This document shows, one piece after another, positions 1 through 12,825 of a stretch of 64,000 bases of DNA (its first letter is position 1; every line of letters begins with the position of its first letter). Below the pieces are notes generated by a model. The model ran no database searches. It saw nothing but the letters and a program-made list of their open reading frames with translations, and was not told the origin of the DNA. Where the stretch lies: assembly GCA_963402885.1 (NCBI GenBank), contig OY727093.1:2852001-2916000 (forward strand), written 5' to 3'. The position numbers and the translations under genes are program-made. Origin of the DNA: Antedon bifida (Eukaryota > Echinodermata > Crinoidea > Comatulida > Antedonidae).

Positions 1-14
1 GGACACCTTTATTC

Positions 15-172
15 AAAGGAACATTATGATGTGTTCAGAGGAACATTATACTGTGTTCAAAGGTACATTATGCTGTGTTCCAAGGGACATTTTGCTGTGT
101 TCCAATGGACATTTTGCTGTGTTTCAATGGACATTTTGCTGTGTTCCAATGGACATTTTGCTGTGCTCCAAA
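15..172. repeat. Minisatellite, about 22-bp unit
   Basis: About seven degenerate copies of a 22-23 bp unit built around ACATTTTGCTGTGTTCCAATGG. The wording resembles the dispersed family that recurs in the window around AGTAGAACCTCTATT, so it may be an internal expansion of one such copy. The short open frames across it come from the repeat and are not genes. Confidence 0.75.
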
Positions 173-187
173 GGTGTCTCCTTAATA

Positions 188-262
188 GGGCATCATCATG
201 TCCATATATGGGCACATCACAGTTTTTGTCACATAAAGTTTGATAGTGTATACAGAGCTTTA
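188..262. mobile_element. MITE family A, right half only
   Basis: Matches the right half of the family-A element (gtccatatatgggcacatca, then a terminal repeat ending in AGAGCTT). The left half is missing, so this is a truncated copy. Confidence 0.65.
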
Positions 263-1034
263 GAATTGAATTGGAACAAATATTATCCGCAGTCTGTGAA
301 TCATTTTTATTATTGCTAAAGTTTGACATTTCTGAAATGACAGTACGACTTTCTTGATCATTTCAATTTGCTATTAATTGTAAAGTCTTAGACTATATTA
401 TGGAATTGGAATGAAGAAGATTGCAAATGATTCCTCATTGATTAAGGATTGTTCGTAGGATAATCAGCGTAGCGTTTTAATCAGAATATTCTGACCCAGT
501 TTGTGTAGTCCTTCGCAAAAGTTTATTTATTATTTTCCTTTTTTATTGACTAAATATTAAAAATAGTAAATGTTTTACAGATCATATAGGCATTAAGTAG
601 TGAATAATAAACTGCAAGATGAGTGTGTATCAATATTTAATCTTGGTTGTGCTTGCGTATAACTGGTAAGAGGTACTGTTCTGCCATGCCATGCCTAGGG
701 TGTTAAGAATAGGATTTAGTAATTATTGTACTGTATATCTGTATATCGGGTAAAAGATTCAGAGGTTGAATTTCTATATTAAAAAAAACATACTATAAAT
801 TGTTATGACCTAAATTTGTTAATTAAAATAATGATACAGCAGTTGATATTAATTTCGAAGGTATTTTATTAAACAAAAATACTGCCAAGTGTGCGATATG
901 AATAACTGATAATTTGATAATGTTTTTCTGTATGTGCTTTCAATTATTGAGCCTTGGTCATAACTTCCTGTCCTAATAGTTTATAATGTACTGTAAAACC
1001 ACAAATGACGTCTTTTTTTAATTAGGGTATGTAC

Positions 1035-2170
1035 CCAATAAAAAAGGATCGTGTTAGTAAGCTGCTTTTTAATACCTTTGACATCATAAAATAAATTAAA
1101 AGTGTTTTAGGTTTGTTATCTATGTTAAAATATATCAAATGTTTTTTATTTTAATTGGTATTGAACCCATTAAAAGAGATCGTGTTTTTAAAAGCAATTC
1201 CCTTTGACATCATATAGTGTATATAAATAGTGTTTGAGGTTGGATGGCTATATATTGTACAACTTTAAATTAATACCTTTGATATCATAAAATAAATTAA
1301 ATATGTTTTAGGTTTATTGTCTACAGTAGACTGTAAGTTCTCTAAAAATGACAATGTTTTATTTTGATAGTGTATGCACATAAGTATCATGTGTTTTTAA
1401 CTTTTAAATTAATACCTTTGATATAAAATGTATTTTAGGTTTAGTATCTACAGTATAACACTATCAAATTCTCTAAAAATGACAATTTTTATTTTAATGG
1501 CATGTGTGTAAATTTGATATAATAATGTATCATGTGTTTTTAGCTTCCTTTTAATACATTTGATATCATAAATAAATTTTAATTTGTTTTAGGTTTAGTG
1601 TCTACAGTAAACTGTAAGTTCTCTAAAAATTACAATGTTTTATTTTGATAGTGTGTGTAGGCATTAAAAAAAGTTTCATGTGTTTTTAGCTTTCTTTTAA
1701 ATTAATACCTTTAATTAAATTAAATTATTATAATAATTATAAATTATTTGTGTCTATGTTACAATACTGTATATCAAATGTATTTAAAAATAGTACAATA
1801 GTTAATTCAATTATGTGCACAGTTCATCAAAATAAAGTACCATGTGTTTTTAGCTTCCTTTTAAATTAATACTTTCGACATCATAATTAAATTTAATGTG
1901 TTTTTTCAGTTTGGGTGACTACAGTAACAGTATGGACAATACATCAAAATCTCAAATGTTTTATTTTGATAGCGTACAGTATGGATGCATTTAAAAAAGC
2001 ACCATGTGTTTTTAGCTTCCTTTAATAAATTAGTACTTTTGACATATTAAATTAAATTTAATGTGTTTCAGTTTGGATGTTGACAATACATCGAATTCTC
2101 TAAAAATCACAATGTTTTATTTTGATAGTGATGCTCGCATTAAAAAAAACGTTTTTTAGCTTCCTTGAAA
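1035..2170. repeat. Degenerate tandem array, about 150-bp unit
   Basis: Roughly eight diverged units. Each contains versions of AGCTTCCTTTTAAATTAATA, TTTGACATCATAAAT, GTGTTTTAGGTTT, TCTACAGTA and TTCTCTAAAAATGACAATG in the same order. Spacing varies by tens of bases, so it is an old decayed satellite-like array. Confidence 0.7.
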
Positions 2171-4027
2171 AGTGTACCCTTGTCATTGCAAATTAATTTG
2201 AAATTTGTTTCAAGTGTGTCTCTCATGTTCAACACTAATGCATTGCATGACAATTTTTTACATTAATTAAATATACTTTATTTTATATGAGTAATAAAAA
2301 TATGATATTTTACTATATAGTTGTCATGAGAATTTAGGCTAGTGCCCTTTTAACCCTAAAAATTGAATCAAATCTTTAGGATTATAGTATCAGTCTCTAT
2401 GGCTTTAGCTTACACGCTGTTCTAAAGTTTAATTATACTCTTTTGGATACTGCAATTTCTAAATTCCTGTCCTCTTCTCTCTAATAAAAATATTTCTAAA
2501 GATGACTAAAGATAACAAACATTTGAACAGAAATTTAATTGGAAAATGTAGTTGCGATATGGGCCGTTTCTGCTGCAGATCACCAACTTCTAAATTTGTG
2601 CTCCCAAATAACCGTTTAAATTTGTGGTTGGCCGTTCACGAAAACATTAACCCAAAATGCAATATGATCAGACGATCAAATGTTCAAGATATTACAGATG
2701 TCATTCAAATTACCATTATTTTACGTTGCAGGTAAAAGTTTCACAGCGATAACCAGTTAAAGGGCCCAGTAACCCCCAATTGTTTAGGTATTTTTAACAG
2801 TTACTTGCATGCTGCCATTTTGTTTATTGAAAATGATTTCTCCTGTTAAGAAAAATTGGTGTTAATTTATTCACACAGTTAATAACCTGTTATTTTTTTG
2901 CAGCAAAAACAGGGCCTATGTGTTGAAAATAACTGGTCCTTTAATGGAATTAATTACAGACAGTTAAAGCTAAAAGTATTTTTATTTTAAATTGCAACAT
3001 TGAATTAAATAGGCATACCATCCATAGATTGTTTTAGTATTGCTATGGCTGATATATTAGATTATTAAAGACTCTGATACTCTGATTGCTAAGAACCACT
3101 CTCCTTAAATAGTTTATTGCGATTTCAGTCCTTGAGTTAATTGATTTATCGCGATGTTCAAACAAATTACTCCAGTGAGATTGAGTTATTAATTTATTTA
3201 ATGTCACTTCTCATTATTTTTAGATTGAAAAATTAATGAGAAAGATAAAAGTAAATTGAAAAATATTATATTAGTAATAAATAGGTTACATATTTTTATT
3301 AAAATTTACCGGTCATCTTAATCTTTTTTGTTATTAATATTATAAATTTCTGGCTATTAGCATTTTAACAAGGCCTAGCCCATTAATAGCCATGATTATT
3401 TGAATGAATAACTCCCTGCCCCTTGTCCCAATTTTTCCATCAGTGCCCTTTTCGTAAGTGATGATAGATAGTCTCAACTTGACTACAGTGTTTAGGGTGA
3501 TGTTTGTTCCGTTTGCAGAACCTTTCTCCTTATACCTCTTCCCCTCTCCCTTCTTGCCTCCGGGCTTGAAAGCAGACAATCACAGTAAAAGATGTTTTAT
3601 GTTTCTCTATGAAACTGAATCTCTAGCACCTATCAGATTTGATTTGTGTTCTTATAAACAACTTTAATAAACACTTTTGTTTTGGATGTTTTCTTGATGA
3701 CAATAAGCTGTGAATCCAAAGTCAGTTAGTGAATGAATAAAGAGATATTGATTTTATCATTACTTGTGAGAAAATGTTAGCTTGTCTAAACTAAGGAATG
3801 TTATTATTTTAAATATATTGCTGAACTTATAACATTTATTAAGGCAATTACTGTACATCTCTGTGCTGTGCTTGTTTTCCAATTTATCTTTTTTTATAGG
3901 AATTTCTCCTTTTTTCTAAAATAAATATTACTATCTTGGACATTTTTATGACGATGCTGTCCACTTAGCATTATTGTTGTCGCCATTTTCTAGCCATACA
4001 TAATCAGTAACAAAATCTTGACTGTAA

Positions 4028-4168
4028 AAGCTCTGTCTACACTATCAAACTTTATGTGAAAAAAATGTGATGTGCCCATATATGGACACAATGATGTCAT
4101 ATCACTACCATATTTGGGCATATCGCTTTTTTTTGTCAAACTAGTTTGATAGTGTAGACAGAGCTTTT
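4028..4168. mobile_element. MITE family A, full copy
   Basis: A 141-bp element with terminal inverted repeats: AAGCTCTGTCTACACTATCA at the left and its reverse complement at the right. Inside are sub-repeats of the type atatggacaca and accatatttgggcatatca. It has no coding capacity, which fits a miniature inverted-repeat transposable element. Confidence 0.85.
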
Positions 4169-4711
4169 AAAAAAATATGTATTTTAAATGTATGTGCATG
4201 TTATTATGAAACCAGGAATCCATTGATGCTTCATTCGTTGGGTCTGGTGTCCTAATCTGAGTAGGTGCTGCACTGCTAAGTTGTGGATCCGCTGTAGAAG
4301 GCCTAATCCAAATTTCCTCCATTTCTAGTTAAGCTTGGTGACGATTATAAATACCAATACCTTTTTCCCATGTCCATATACCAAAATAAATTCTGTTCAC
4401 TACTGTTTTTAAACGGTATTTATTCACAACATAGATATGTTTTCATAGACATAAGTTGGACTACTGTATTACTGAATCGAGTTGTGACATAAGATATTAT
4501 GTTCTGCTTTATTTCATCCATCCATTTGTTTTTCTGAAACAGACTTAATTATAAAAAAAGTAGGATACATATTTATAATCCTGTTGTTCTTGTTTTATTT
4601 TCCCAAGTTCGCTAGGCTTAGAATGATTGTCTCACAGAGGCCTTCATTTCTAATCTTTAGATAGCTTTTGATTCAAGATTCATGTCCCAGTTTTCATTGG
4701 CTTTTAGCAAT

Positions 4712-5085
4712 CACGTATTTAGTCCATCTCGTCTAGCACCCCGATTTCTCAAATGTTTTTGTAAAATTTATCTAACGCAATGTTTTCTTCATCAATATCC
4801 TAGTTGTGATTAGCTTTAGGCAACCACGTATTTAGTCCATTTCAGCCTCGAACCTATTTTATGCTTCTTCATTATGTGGCTGTTTTTTTCGAGTGTGATA
4901 TCTGTTGTGACAATCTTGTAACACGTATCTAGTCCATGTCTATCTAGTGTTTGTTTAATTTGTTTTGTTTGATGGTTGATCATACAGTAGTATTATCCTT
5001 ATTTAACACCTATTAAGGGGACACTTTCTTAGGTCTGTGTCTAGTCCATGTCTATCTGTAGTGCTGCAATTTGTGTAATTTCTTT
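4712..5085. repeat. Degenerate tandem repeats with a TTTAGTCCAT core
   Basis: At least four spaced units share CACGTATTTAGTCCAT or CTAGTCCATGTCTATCT, separated by about 85-130 bp of diverged sequence. Similar 'catctagtct' wording recurs just after the MGAT1 stop (10150-10370), so this is a local repeat family. Confidence 0.5.
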
Positions 5086-5393
5086 TTTTCTCTTCAATGG
5101 TTGATCATAGTATTATTATAGTAGAACTCCTCATTTCAGACACATATTCAAGGGACACCTCTATTAAGGGACCACTTTCATGAAACAAACAAACACTATA
5201 GTAAGCCCAGGAAACATCCTAAGTAAGGGGACATGAATGAACAAAAGGCATGTTTGAATACTATGGCCAACCCCTATTCAAGAGCCAATCACAGGATGCA
5301 TAAACTATTTTATAATTTATCATGCTTAACTAAGTCTCATTTAAGGCTTAGAGAGTGGAGTTGAAAAAGTCATGAGTTATAACCCTGGCACAG

Positions 5394-5462
5394 GTCAGGA
5401 TTGAACCCTGGATTTTGAGATTGAAAAGCAAGCACATAAACCACCAATCTACAGCTCCACTT
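5394..5462 (-). repeat. tRNA-like (SINE head) fragment
   Basis: On the minus strand this reads like a decayed tRNA-derived head, with a B-box-like GGGTTCAATCC and a possible A-box-like region upstream. It sits inside sequence related to the dispersed family D. I do not propose a functional tRNA. Confidence 0.3.
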
Positions 5463-6801
5463 TCTAGTCCCAAAGGTGTCCCTTTAATAGAGGTTCTATA
5501 GTTAGTATTGTCCCATTTACAATATATTGTGAAATAACCATCCATAACACATCATCGTTTTATCATCACTATTTCTTTTGTGAGGTGAATGTTTAATTAA
5601 AGATTCATAATTTAGACAGGTGTTTACAATTCCTCGAAGCAATAAAACTAAAATTGAAATTATTGCTTTCCCATTGTGAAAGTCACAGTAAATATCTGTA
5701 TCACTAATAATTATGTGACCTATATTTTTATGACAAAGTATTAAAGTTGTTCTTAAGATGAGCTTGATCTTTGTTGACTGAAATTCTAGTTTAAATATTG
5801 CCATTTATTGCTGGATTGGAGAATAATAATAATGTTACAGTTCTTTGGAGTTTAAAGTTACATTTGTTTCACAATTAATTATTTATTAATTTAGATGAAA
5901 ATTGTCATATCTGTTACACTGTTTATTTACATTTTTTCAAAAGTTTATAGATTAATAAAATCAGACTTTGAATAAGCCATTTTGTAGTTAGATCACAAAA
6001 TATTTTAATTAAATAAAAAGACAAAACAAATGGTTTTCAATTCAACCAAAAACCCATTGGCTGTCAGCCAAATTGACTATATTTTGCTTTAAATTACAGT
6101 GTTTTCATGTAAATAATATTTTTTTTGATTCAATTTTTGGTCAAAATGAATAACTATTATGTGACATTAAAATGACATATTCAATAAAAAAAAATTCATT
6201 ATTTTTCATGGGACAATATATTATTATCTTTAAAAGCTTGTATTCAATAGTTTACCTCACATAAGTTAAATATAGAACAGTACTATAGTAACAGTACCTG
6301 AACCTTTTTAACCTTTCATATGTCTTGATGCAATTATGTTTGTCTCTCTTTCAAACTGAAGTAATAAACAATGTTTGTAATACCACACAAATACTTTCAA
6401 GAAATCACTACATTTAATATCCTATTTAGTCATAGGGCTGTCTAGGTTTAGTTATTTAAATGGGTAAAGTTGGTTTCATGGGCTAATTATCTATAATTTT
6501 GGTAGCCAATTTTCCTGGATAAATATTAATAACTAAATTTGAACAGACACATTGCCATCAATTGCAAACCTATTTATTCTAGGGTTATACAGCCAACTTT
6601 TGCAACCTCACCTCAAATGGGTGTGATTGCTATATCCTATCAAATCAACATTGAATCTACGTTTTTAATTAGTGTAACTTAACAAACGGATGCATTCACA
6701 AATTGAAATAAAATTCACACAAATAAATAAATCAGAACATTTAAATTAAACAAAAAAATGTATCAATATTTGATTTATAACAAATTGTTTTCCTCTTTCA
6801 G

Positions 6802-9800
6802 ATGATCTTGATATTGCTGTGGATTTCTTTGAGTATTTCCTGGCAACCTATCCGCTCTTAGTTGAAGACAAATCTTTAATGTGCGTCTCTGCTTGGAATG
6901 ATAATGGCAAACCTGATAGGATTTCAAACCAAGCCGGTAAGTTTGTTCTCCATTTATGTTATAGTTATGGAGCAGTTACTCGAACATTTGATCATGGCAA
7001 CAGTTTATTGCAGATTTGAGATTTTGTACAACCTGATAAAATAAATTTCTTGAAAAAATTCATCTGGGTTCAAATAATTTATACTTTTTCTTTTATTATT
7101 ATTATTTTTTTTTTGGTAAACCATACTATTTTGCTATGTTTCGGCTACTGTACTTGCTTCGGAAGCCTTGTTCATGCGAGCGACATCTTGTGTCCACTCA
7201 AGTGGTGCTGTCTAGCACTTTTTTTTGTGTCAGCTTTTCATTGTAGCCTTCTCATAATTTGTTTTGTTTTATTTAGATTTACTTTATAGATCAGACTTCT
7301 TCCCAGGCCTTGGCTGGATGTTGTTAAAAGAAACATGGATTGATTTAGAACCAAATTGGCCACAGGGGTAAGTGTACAAGTCAGCAATTGTTTTACAAAG
7401 TTTCAGGAGAACCAAAATCCCCAGTGACCTAAGGACAATATCAACCAAGGGATATAAGTTTCACTCTCACTTTTCTGATATTTTTTCCGTTTCATATCTA
7501 TAAATTTAAATATAATTTGCAAATGGACATATATGTGTGTACCACAGAACTCTATGTGTAATGCAAAACTATATATATGTGGTGTGTACTGCAAACTTTG
7601 TATCAACAAATATTAAAGATGTAACAAAATTATGTGAATTTCTTGATTTGAATTTTTATCAGAAAAGTGAATTTTATTAAAATTGAATTATTTTTTTCCC
7701 AGTTTCTGGGATGACTGGATGAGACATCCGGATCAGCGTAAAGAACGTTCCTGTATTCGTCCAGAAATATCGCGTACAGATACATTTGGAAAAATTGGTG
7801 TTAGCAAGTAAGTTATCTAGAAATCTGTGTACTTGTGAAACTCACTGACACTTACTTAAACCTACAGTAGCAGTGCATATGCCATCAACTACACGTCTCC
7901 ATCTCACACGGTTCTAGGCAATTCCTCCCACCTCTGTCCAGTTGTAGCCTGCATCCTTCACCTCATTTTCCAGTTCTCTCCTCCATGTGTTCCTTGGGCA
8001 TCCTCTATTTCGTTTTCCTTGGGGATTCCATGTTAGGGCATGCCTAGTTATGTTGTGTTTTGGTTTCCTTAGTGTGTGACCAATCCATTTCCATTTCCTT
8101 CTGCCAATCTCAATTTCCACTGGCTCTTGTCCAGTCCTAACCCAGAGATCCTCATTTCTTATTTTTTCAGGCCACCATATTCTATTTTGATTCTGACACT
8201 TAGGTAAACAGAATAAAAGTTAAACAAGTCACAATTTCCCATAGATAAAATTATTTGGTACTATTCTATTTGAATGCTTTTATAAAGTTTAATTTTTATT
8301 TTGCTTATAAAAATATAATATAATTTATTATAACACACCTGATTGTATTCTTACAATTACATCACATGTCATTTGGAATTAGCCCTATCTAACAAAAAAG
8401 TGATGTCTACTGATAATAATTAACACGCTCTAATGCACGTTCAGCTTTCTGTAAACATTTTGAGAATTTTTTCCATGCAACGTTGTTGACTGATAGCGTT
8501 GGGAAATCAACTCATAAGCATTCATTATTTGTATACTATACAAAATGTTTTTGTTTACCAGTGATATAATGATTCATATTTTGTTTTTATTTTTACAGAG
8601 GGCAATTCTTTGAGCAGCATTTGAAATATATTAAGCTGAACACTCAGTTTATTCCGTTCACACAAGTTGATTTATCATATTTAAAAAAGGTAACATTTTA
8701 CGACGAGTACTTCCTATACCTAGATCATAGATAAAAATGTACATTCGTTTATACATCTTTGAATATAGTAATACACATAGATTTACATAGATTTACTATA
8801 GGACTGTTAACAGGCAGATGACATACCAATGGCTAATTCACATCATTTGCATTTCATAGTTTATAAAAAACATTCACTGACAACTTCTTATGTTTGAAAT
8901 CACAAATTCAAATATAAAGCACATGCTCACACACTGTCTATTTATTAGAAGTAGTTATGTTCAACCATATGATATCTTTTAACTTATTTTTCATATCATA
9001 AAATTTTATGAATCATAAAAAAATTGCAGTTGTTATTAAAGCTATCATGTTTAATTTTAAAGGAAAATTACAATCCAAGGTTTCGTAAAGAAGTGTATGA
9101 TGCGCCCGAGGTGTCACTGCATCAGCTTACGAAAGAAGACGCTCGCGGTTTTCCAGTCGTTCGCGTGAAATATACGTCAAAAGATTCCTTTAAGGCGACT
9201 GCGAGGACTTTAGGTATTATGAACGATTTTAAGGTATGTTTCTATTTATTGCACCTACTTTAATTTAAACACAAACTGATAGACATATCAACAAACTTCA
9301 TTGCAAAATATTGTAAAACGCCTATTAAAGAAACACCTTTGGAACTTGACAAAGTGTCCCCTGAATAGAGGTTTGTCATAGTGTTCAAACTTAATCTCCC
9401 TTATTTGTTTCAAAGAAAAGTGTCCCCTTAATAGAGGTATCCCATAAATATGGTGAATATCCCAAGTAGTAGTAGTATATTAATTTATGCAGTTATAGTA
9501 GTATTATTTATGCAGTTCTAAGTTTAGAAAATAAATATATTATATATATATAGATCCAGCCACTGATACCCACAGCATTGTCATTTTTTTCAGTAATTTG
9601 CCTTTGGATTTATATATATATATATATTGACATTCTTGAATATTTCTTGTATGTCACACAATATATTGTGTGTATATATTACCCTTTTTAATAATGAAAT
9701 GATATGATATGGAGCTTGCCGAGAGACGTCTTTAATATATATTGGTTTAAGCAAAACAATGTTTTCTTTTAAATGTATCATTCATATATATATAATATTT

Positions 9801-10147
9801 AATTCAAAAGGCAAATACTGAAAAAAATACAATGCTGTGGGTATCAGTGGCTGGATTTTAGTGGAGATACAGAATAAAATAGGCAAAAAACTAATCAAAA
9901 CGATAAAGTAAAACAGTCAGAAAAATTAGCAGAGCTTTCGGGCAACACTAGTCCTTCATCAGTGCAAGTGATATTATCAATTATTAATTATTAACTATTA
10001 ATATTTATATACACTTTTGCTTTTGTCTTAAAGAGTGGCGTTCCAAGAACTGGTTACCTTGGTGTAGTGAGCTTCATGTACAGAGGTCATCGAGTCTACC
10101 TTGCACCTGACCCCTCCTTTACTGGTTACGATGTTTCATGGATGTAA
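6802..10147 (+). CDS. MGAT1: Alpha-1,3-mannosyl-glycoprotein 2-beta-N-acetylglucosaminyltransferase (GnT-I), C-terminal half
   Basis: Golgi GnT-I adds the first GlcNAc to the Man5 N-glycan, opening hybrid and complex glycan synthesis. Six exons read in one frame with GT-AG borders: 6802-6936, 7277-7367, 7703-7807, 8599-8689, 9063-9233 and 10034-10147 (stop TAA). Together they give about 235 residues, the size of the human enzyme from its metal-binding EDD motif to the C terminus. Family hallmarks seen: [75 protein letters not shown]-like [16 protein letters not shown] and GYDVSWM at the end. The cytosolic tail, membrane anchor and N-terminal catalytic half lie beyond the left edge, across an intron longer than 6.8 kb. 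The first exon starts in phase 1, splitting the first Asp of DDLD. No break was seen, so the gene looks intact where visible. Confidence 0.93.
7855..8180 (-). pseudogene. LINE reverse-transcriptase C-terminal fragment (dead)
   Basis: Antisense to MGAT1, inside its intron. The minus strand encodes the C-terminal tail common in non-LTR retrotransposon polyproteins: [36 protein letters not shown] and, after an in-frame [16 protein letters not shown]. The TAG sits where related elements normally have Gln. Only about 100 residues remain and the catalytic RT core is absent, so this is a 5'-truncated dead insertion. Family assignment beyond LINE is uncertain. Confidence 0.8.
9325..9447. repeat. Dispersed family D copy
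   Basis: Contains the paired phrases of family D: CTATTAAAGAAACACCTTTG at one end, and GTGTCCCCTGAATAGAGGT with GTGTCCCCTTAATAGAGGTA inside. It lies in the last MGAT1 intron. Confidence 0.55.
9554..9856. repeat. Long inverted repeat (snap-back element)
   Basis: The left arm begins ATCCAGCCACTGATACCCAC at 9554. The right arm, ending at 9856, is its near-perfect reverse complement over about 50 bases. About 200 bp of AT-rich sequence lies between them. The outer right flank continues into the hammerhead-like sequence at 9930-9970, so the two may be parts of one inserted element, perhaps two oppositely oriented copies of a retroelement end. Confidence 0.75.
9930..9970 (-). ncRNA. Hammerhead-ribozyme-like core, Penelope-like element remnant
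   Basis: On the minus strand the order is CTGATGA, A, GGAC, TAGTGTT, GCCC, GAAA. These are the two invariant strings of the hammerhead ribozyme flanking a candidate stem II. Stem II as read has three of four pairs (G-C, G-C, C-G) and one A/C mismatch. Penelope-like retroelements are known to carry minimal hammerheads in their terminal repeats. The mismatch suggests a decayed copy; flanking stems I and III are not convincing by eye. Confidence 0.5.
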
Positions 10148-10633
10148 ACAAGGCATCTAGTCTATTTGTACCAGAATTCTCATTTATTGACTAAGATGTT
10201 TGATTTACATGCATCTAGTCTACTCACACCAGGCTCCTCATTTAGTATTTATGGCAACACATCGTGTGTAGTTGTTAGCACTTATAAACCAATGTAGTTT
10301 ACTGTACTTCTAGATAGCTAGTCTACCTAATTGGCGATTATTCAGGTAGCTAGTTTAATAACACCAGACTCAAATTGATTAGTTATAAGATTCTCAAGAT
10401 TTTATAAATTCCTGTGTAAAAAAATTAGGATTTTGTCATTTTCTTGGCTCCTTTTTTGTATCAAAAGCCGATGAGCATTTGTAAAAAAGTAATCAAAATA
10501 TTTTAGTAATATTTTATATTGATTACTCAAGTCTATCTAAAGCATTGTTCCCACTAGGATGCAGCTCATTACACACTTAACACATTTAGTGCTTGATCAT
10601 CCAAACCGTCATTTATGATTGGTGAATTTACTT

Positions 10634-10793
10634 AAGCTTGGTTCCCACTAGGACGCAACGCAAGGATGTAAGCACAACGCAAGTAAATTGAACAATCACA
10701 AGCGATGACTTAACTATCACCTGTGATTGGTCAACTAACTTGGATTGCACATACTATACGCACTTAAGTTTCGTCTAAGTGGGAACCAAGCTT
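10634..10793. mobile_element. MITE family B, full copy
   Basis: Terminal inverted repeats AAGCTTGGTTCCCACTAGGA (left) and its near reverse complement ending GGGAACCAAGCTT (right), about 160 bp apart. The interior has paired 'caatcacaagcgatg' and 'cacctgtgattgg' strings. A diverged partial copy lies just upstream, near 10540-10600. Confidence 0.8.
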
Positions 10794-10980
10794 ATGTTCT
10801 TGGATTGCATTCTAGTGTGAACCAAACTCTAAAAAAGTATTGATAGGGGTTGTGCAAGAAATAGTTAAATTGAATTAATTCTGTAAATTGTAAATCTTTA
10901 TTGGTGCAATCAATGTGTTTATAGCTTTTATAAAAGATGTTGCTTTAGTGCTTTTATGAAAATTCACAAATATTTGCTTA

Positions 10981-11490
10981 CGGTAATATACAGTATACTT
11001 ACAGTAATGTACAGTAAATGTACAGCAATGTACAGTATTGTTACAGTAAACTTACAGTAATGTACAGTATACTTACATCAATGTCCAGTATACTTACAGT
11101 AATGAACAGTACTTACATCAATGTACAGTATGCTTACAGTAATGTACAGTATACTTACATCAATGTACAGTATACTTACATCAATGTACAGTATACTTAG
11201 ATTAATATACAGTATAATTACAGTATCGTTACAGTAAACTTACAGTAATGTACAGTATACTTACATCAATGTCGAGTATACTTACAGTAATGAACAGTAC
11301 TTACATCAATGTACAGTATGCTTACAGTAATGTACAGTATACTTACATCAAAGTACAGTATACTTAGAGTAATATACAGTATAATTACAGTATGTACAGT
11401 ATACTTACAGAAATGTACAGTATACTACAGTAATGTACAGTATCATTACAGCAATGTACATTATCGTTACAGTATATGTACAGTATAATT
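10981..11490. repeat. Minisatellite, about 21-bp unit
   Basis: More than twenty copies of a unit near ATGTACAGTATACTTACATCA, with variants ending in ACAGTA. Blocks of several units are themselves repeated (compare 11062-11200 with 11235-11370), showing a higher-order duplication. Confidence 0.85.
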
Positions 11491-12825
11491 AAATGCACAT
11501 ACATTGACAGAACTTGTTATATATAAAAGAATATATATCAGAAGAATGATCAATCCTTGTTTTTTTCCTCTAATAACAATGGATTCCTATGAAGGATGTA
11601 AGTGGGAGTGCAAAAGCTTGGCCTTTTGCGCTCCATCTTTTAGATCAATGTTTCTTTAATGGCATAGCATCACATATTCAGGTTGCATAGAGGTGGCATA
11701 GAGGTCAAATATACCTATATGTGCTATATAAAACCACATATAATATTCTTAGTATATATATTCTCTATAGATACATCCATAGAACGGATTTCAGATTTTT
11801 AAATGAAGATATTCATGGGGTGAATTTATGGAATAGGGAATAACAGGTGGTTGTTTTTATGAACACTTTATGCCTCCCTTGTTTTCTAAATTTTGGATCT
11901 GCCCCTCATAATAATAATAATTTTAAGTTAAAATAATACAAAAATGTTAAAAATAATAAGTGTTGTTTGTTTCCATGTTTTGCTTTGTTTTAATAATTTT
12001 CAAAATCTTTTAATACGTTTCGTTTTACTTAATAATATAATATAGAAAAATGATATGATTACTTTGTATACAGAGTGACATTATGGTATATTATTGTCAA
12101 GCATATTTTTAAATTACCATTTTCTTATTAACAATTATATTGTTCCAGTATTACCAACTAAATCAAAATTCTTGCAATACCAGACTTTCTGAAAATTGGA
12201 CACTCTCTATAAACCAGATCTTTTTTACCATTAAAACACATTCTAAATTGCATACATTTTGGAAAACCAGACATATTAGTCTAGCCTCATCTATCGAGAG
12301 TGTTGACTTTGTTACCAATTTACTGTTTCAATATCCTAAAGTACTGTACACCATGTTACAAATTTAAGTGCTACTATTTTATTAGTACTGTATGCTTTTG
12401 TTTATTACATTAATTAATTTTACATTTTTTAATGGTTACCCAGCTTTAAATTTATTTTTGTTTCTCATGTCGTGAAAATATATTTTGTTTATAATTATAG
12501 TATATTGTGTGCGTGATTAAAATGAGTTGTATAGTGTTTGATGTAACAAAAATAACAATGTGTTGGTGGTACAAATAAGTTATGATGTGTTTGAATAATT
12601 TTAACCAAATCATAGACACTGGTTATTGCAGTGACTGCCTCATGGACATTATTTTGGTTTTGAAAATGTAGATACTGCAGTAACTGTAATAATTTTTAAA
12701 TTGTTTAAAAGTTGATGATGTATTTGAAGGCTTGTGCTTGTATTCATATTTAGTAAGCTAATTTTATTAAATTATTATTAATTAAAATGGTCATTAGAGA
12801 GAATGAGTGTTATAGAATGAGTTAC

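Larger units (their letters stand above)
263..6801. other. Intron of MGAT1 / non-coding stretch
   Basis: No coding exon was recognised here. The first MGAT1 exon in the window begins at 6802 with an acceptor and a phase-1 split codon, so this stretch is most simply intron of that gene. I searched by eye for the missing upstream GnT-I motifs and did not find them. It is AT-rich, with the tandem arrays and short elements listed separately. A 77-codon open frame at 2502-2735 followed by GTAAAA resembles no family known to me. Confidence 0.55.

Noticed and set aside
2502..2735. 77-codon open frame followed by a donor-like GTAAAA
   Set aside because: It resembles no GnT-I segment or other family known to me and has no partner exon; chance open frame is the simplest reading.
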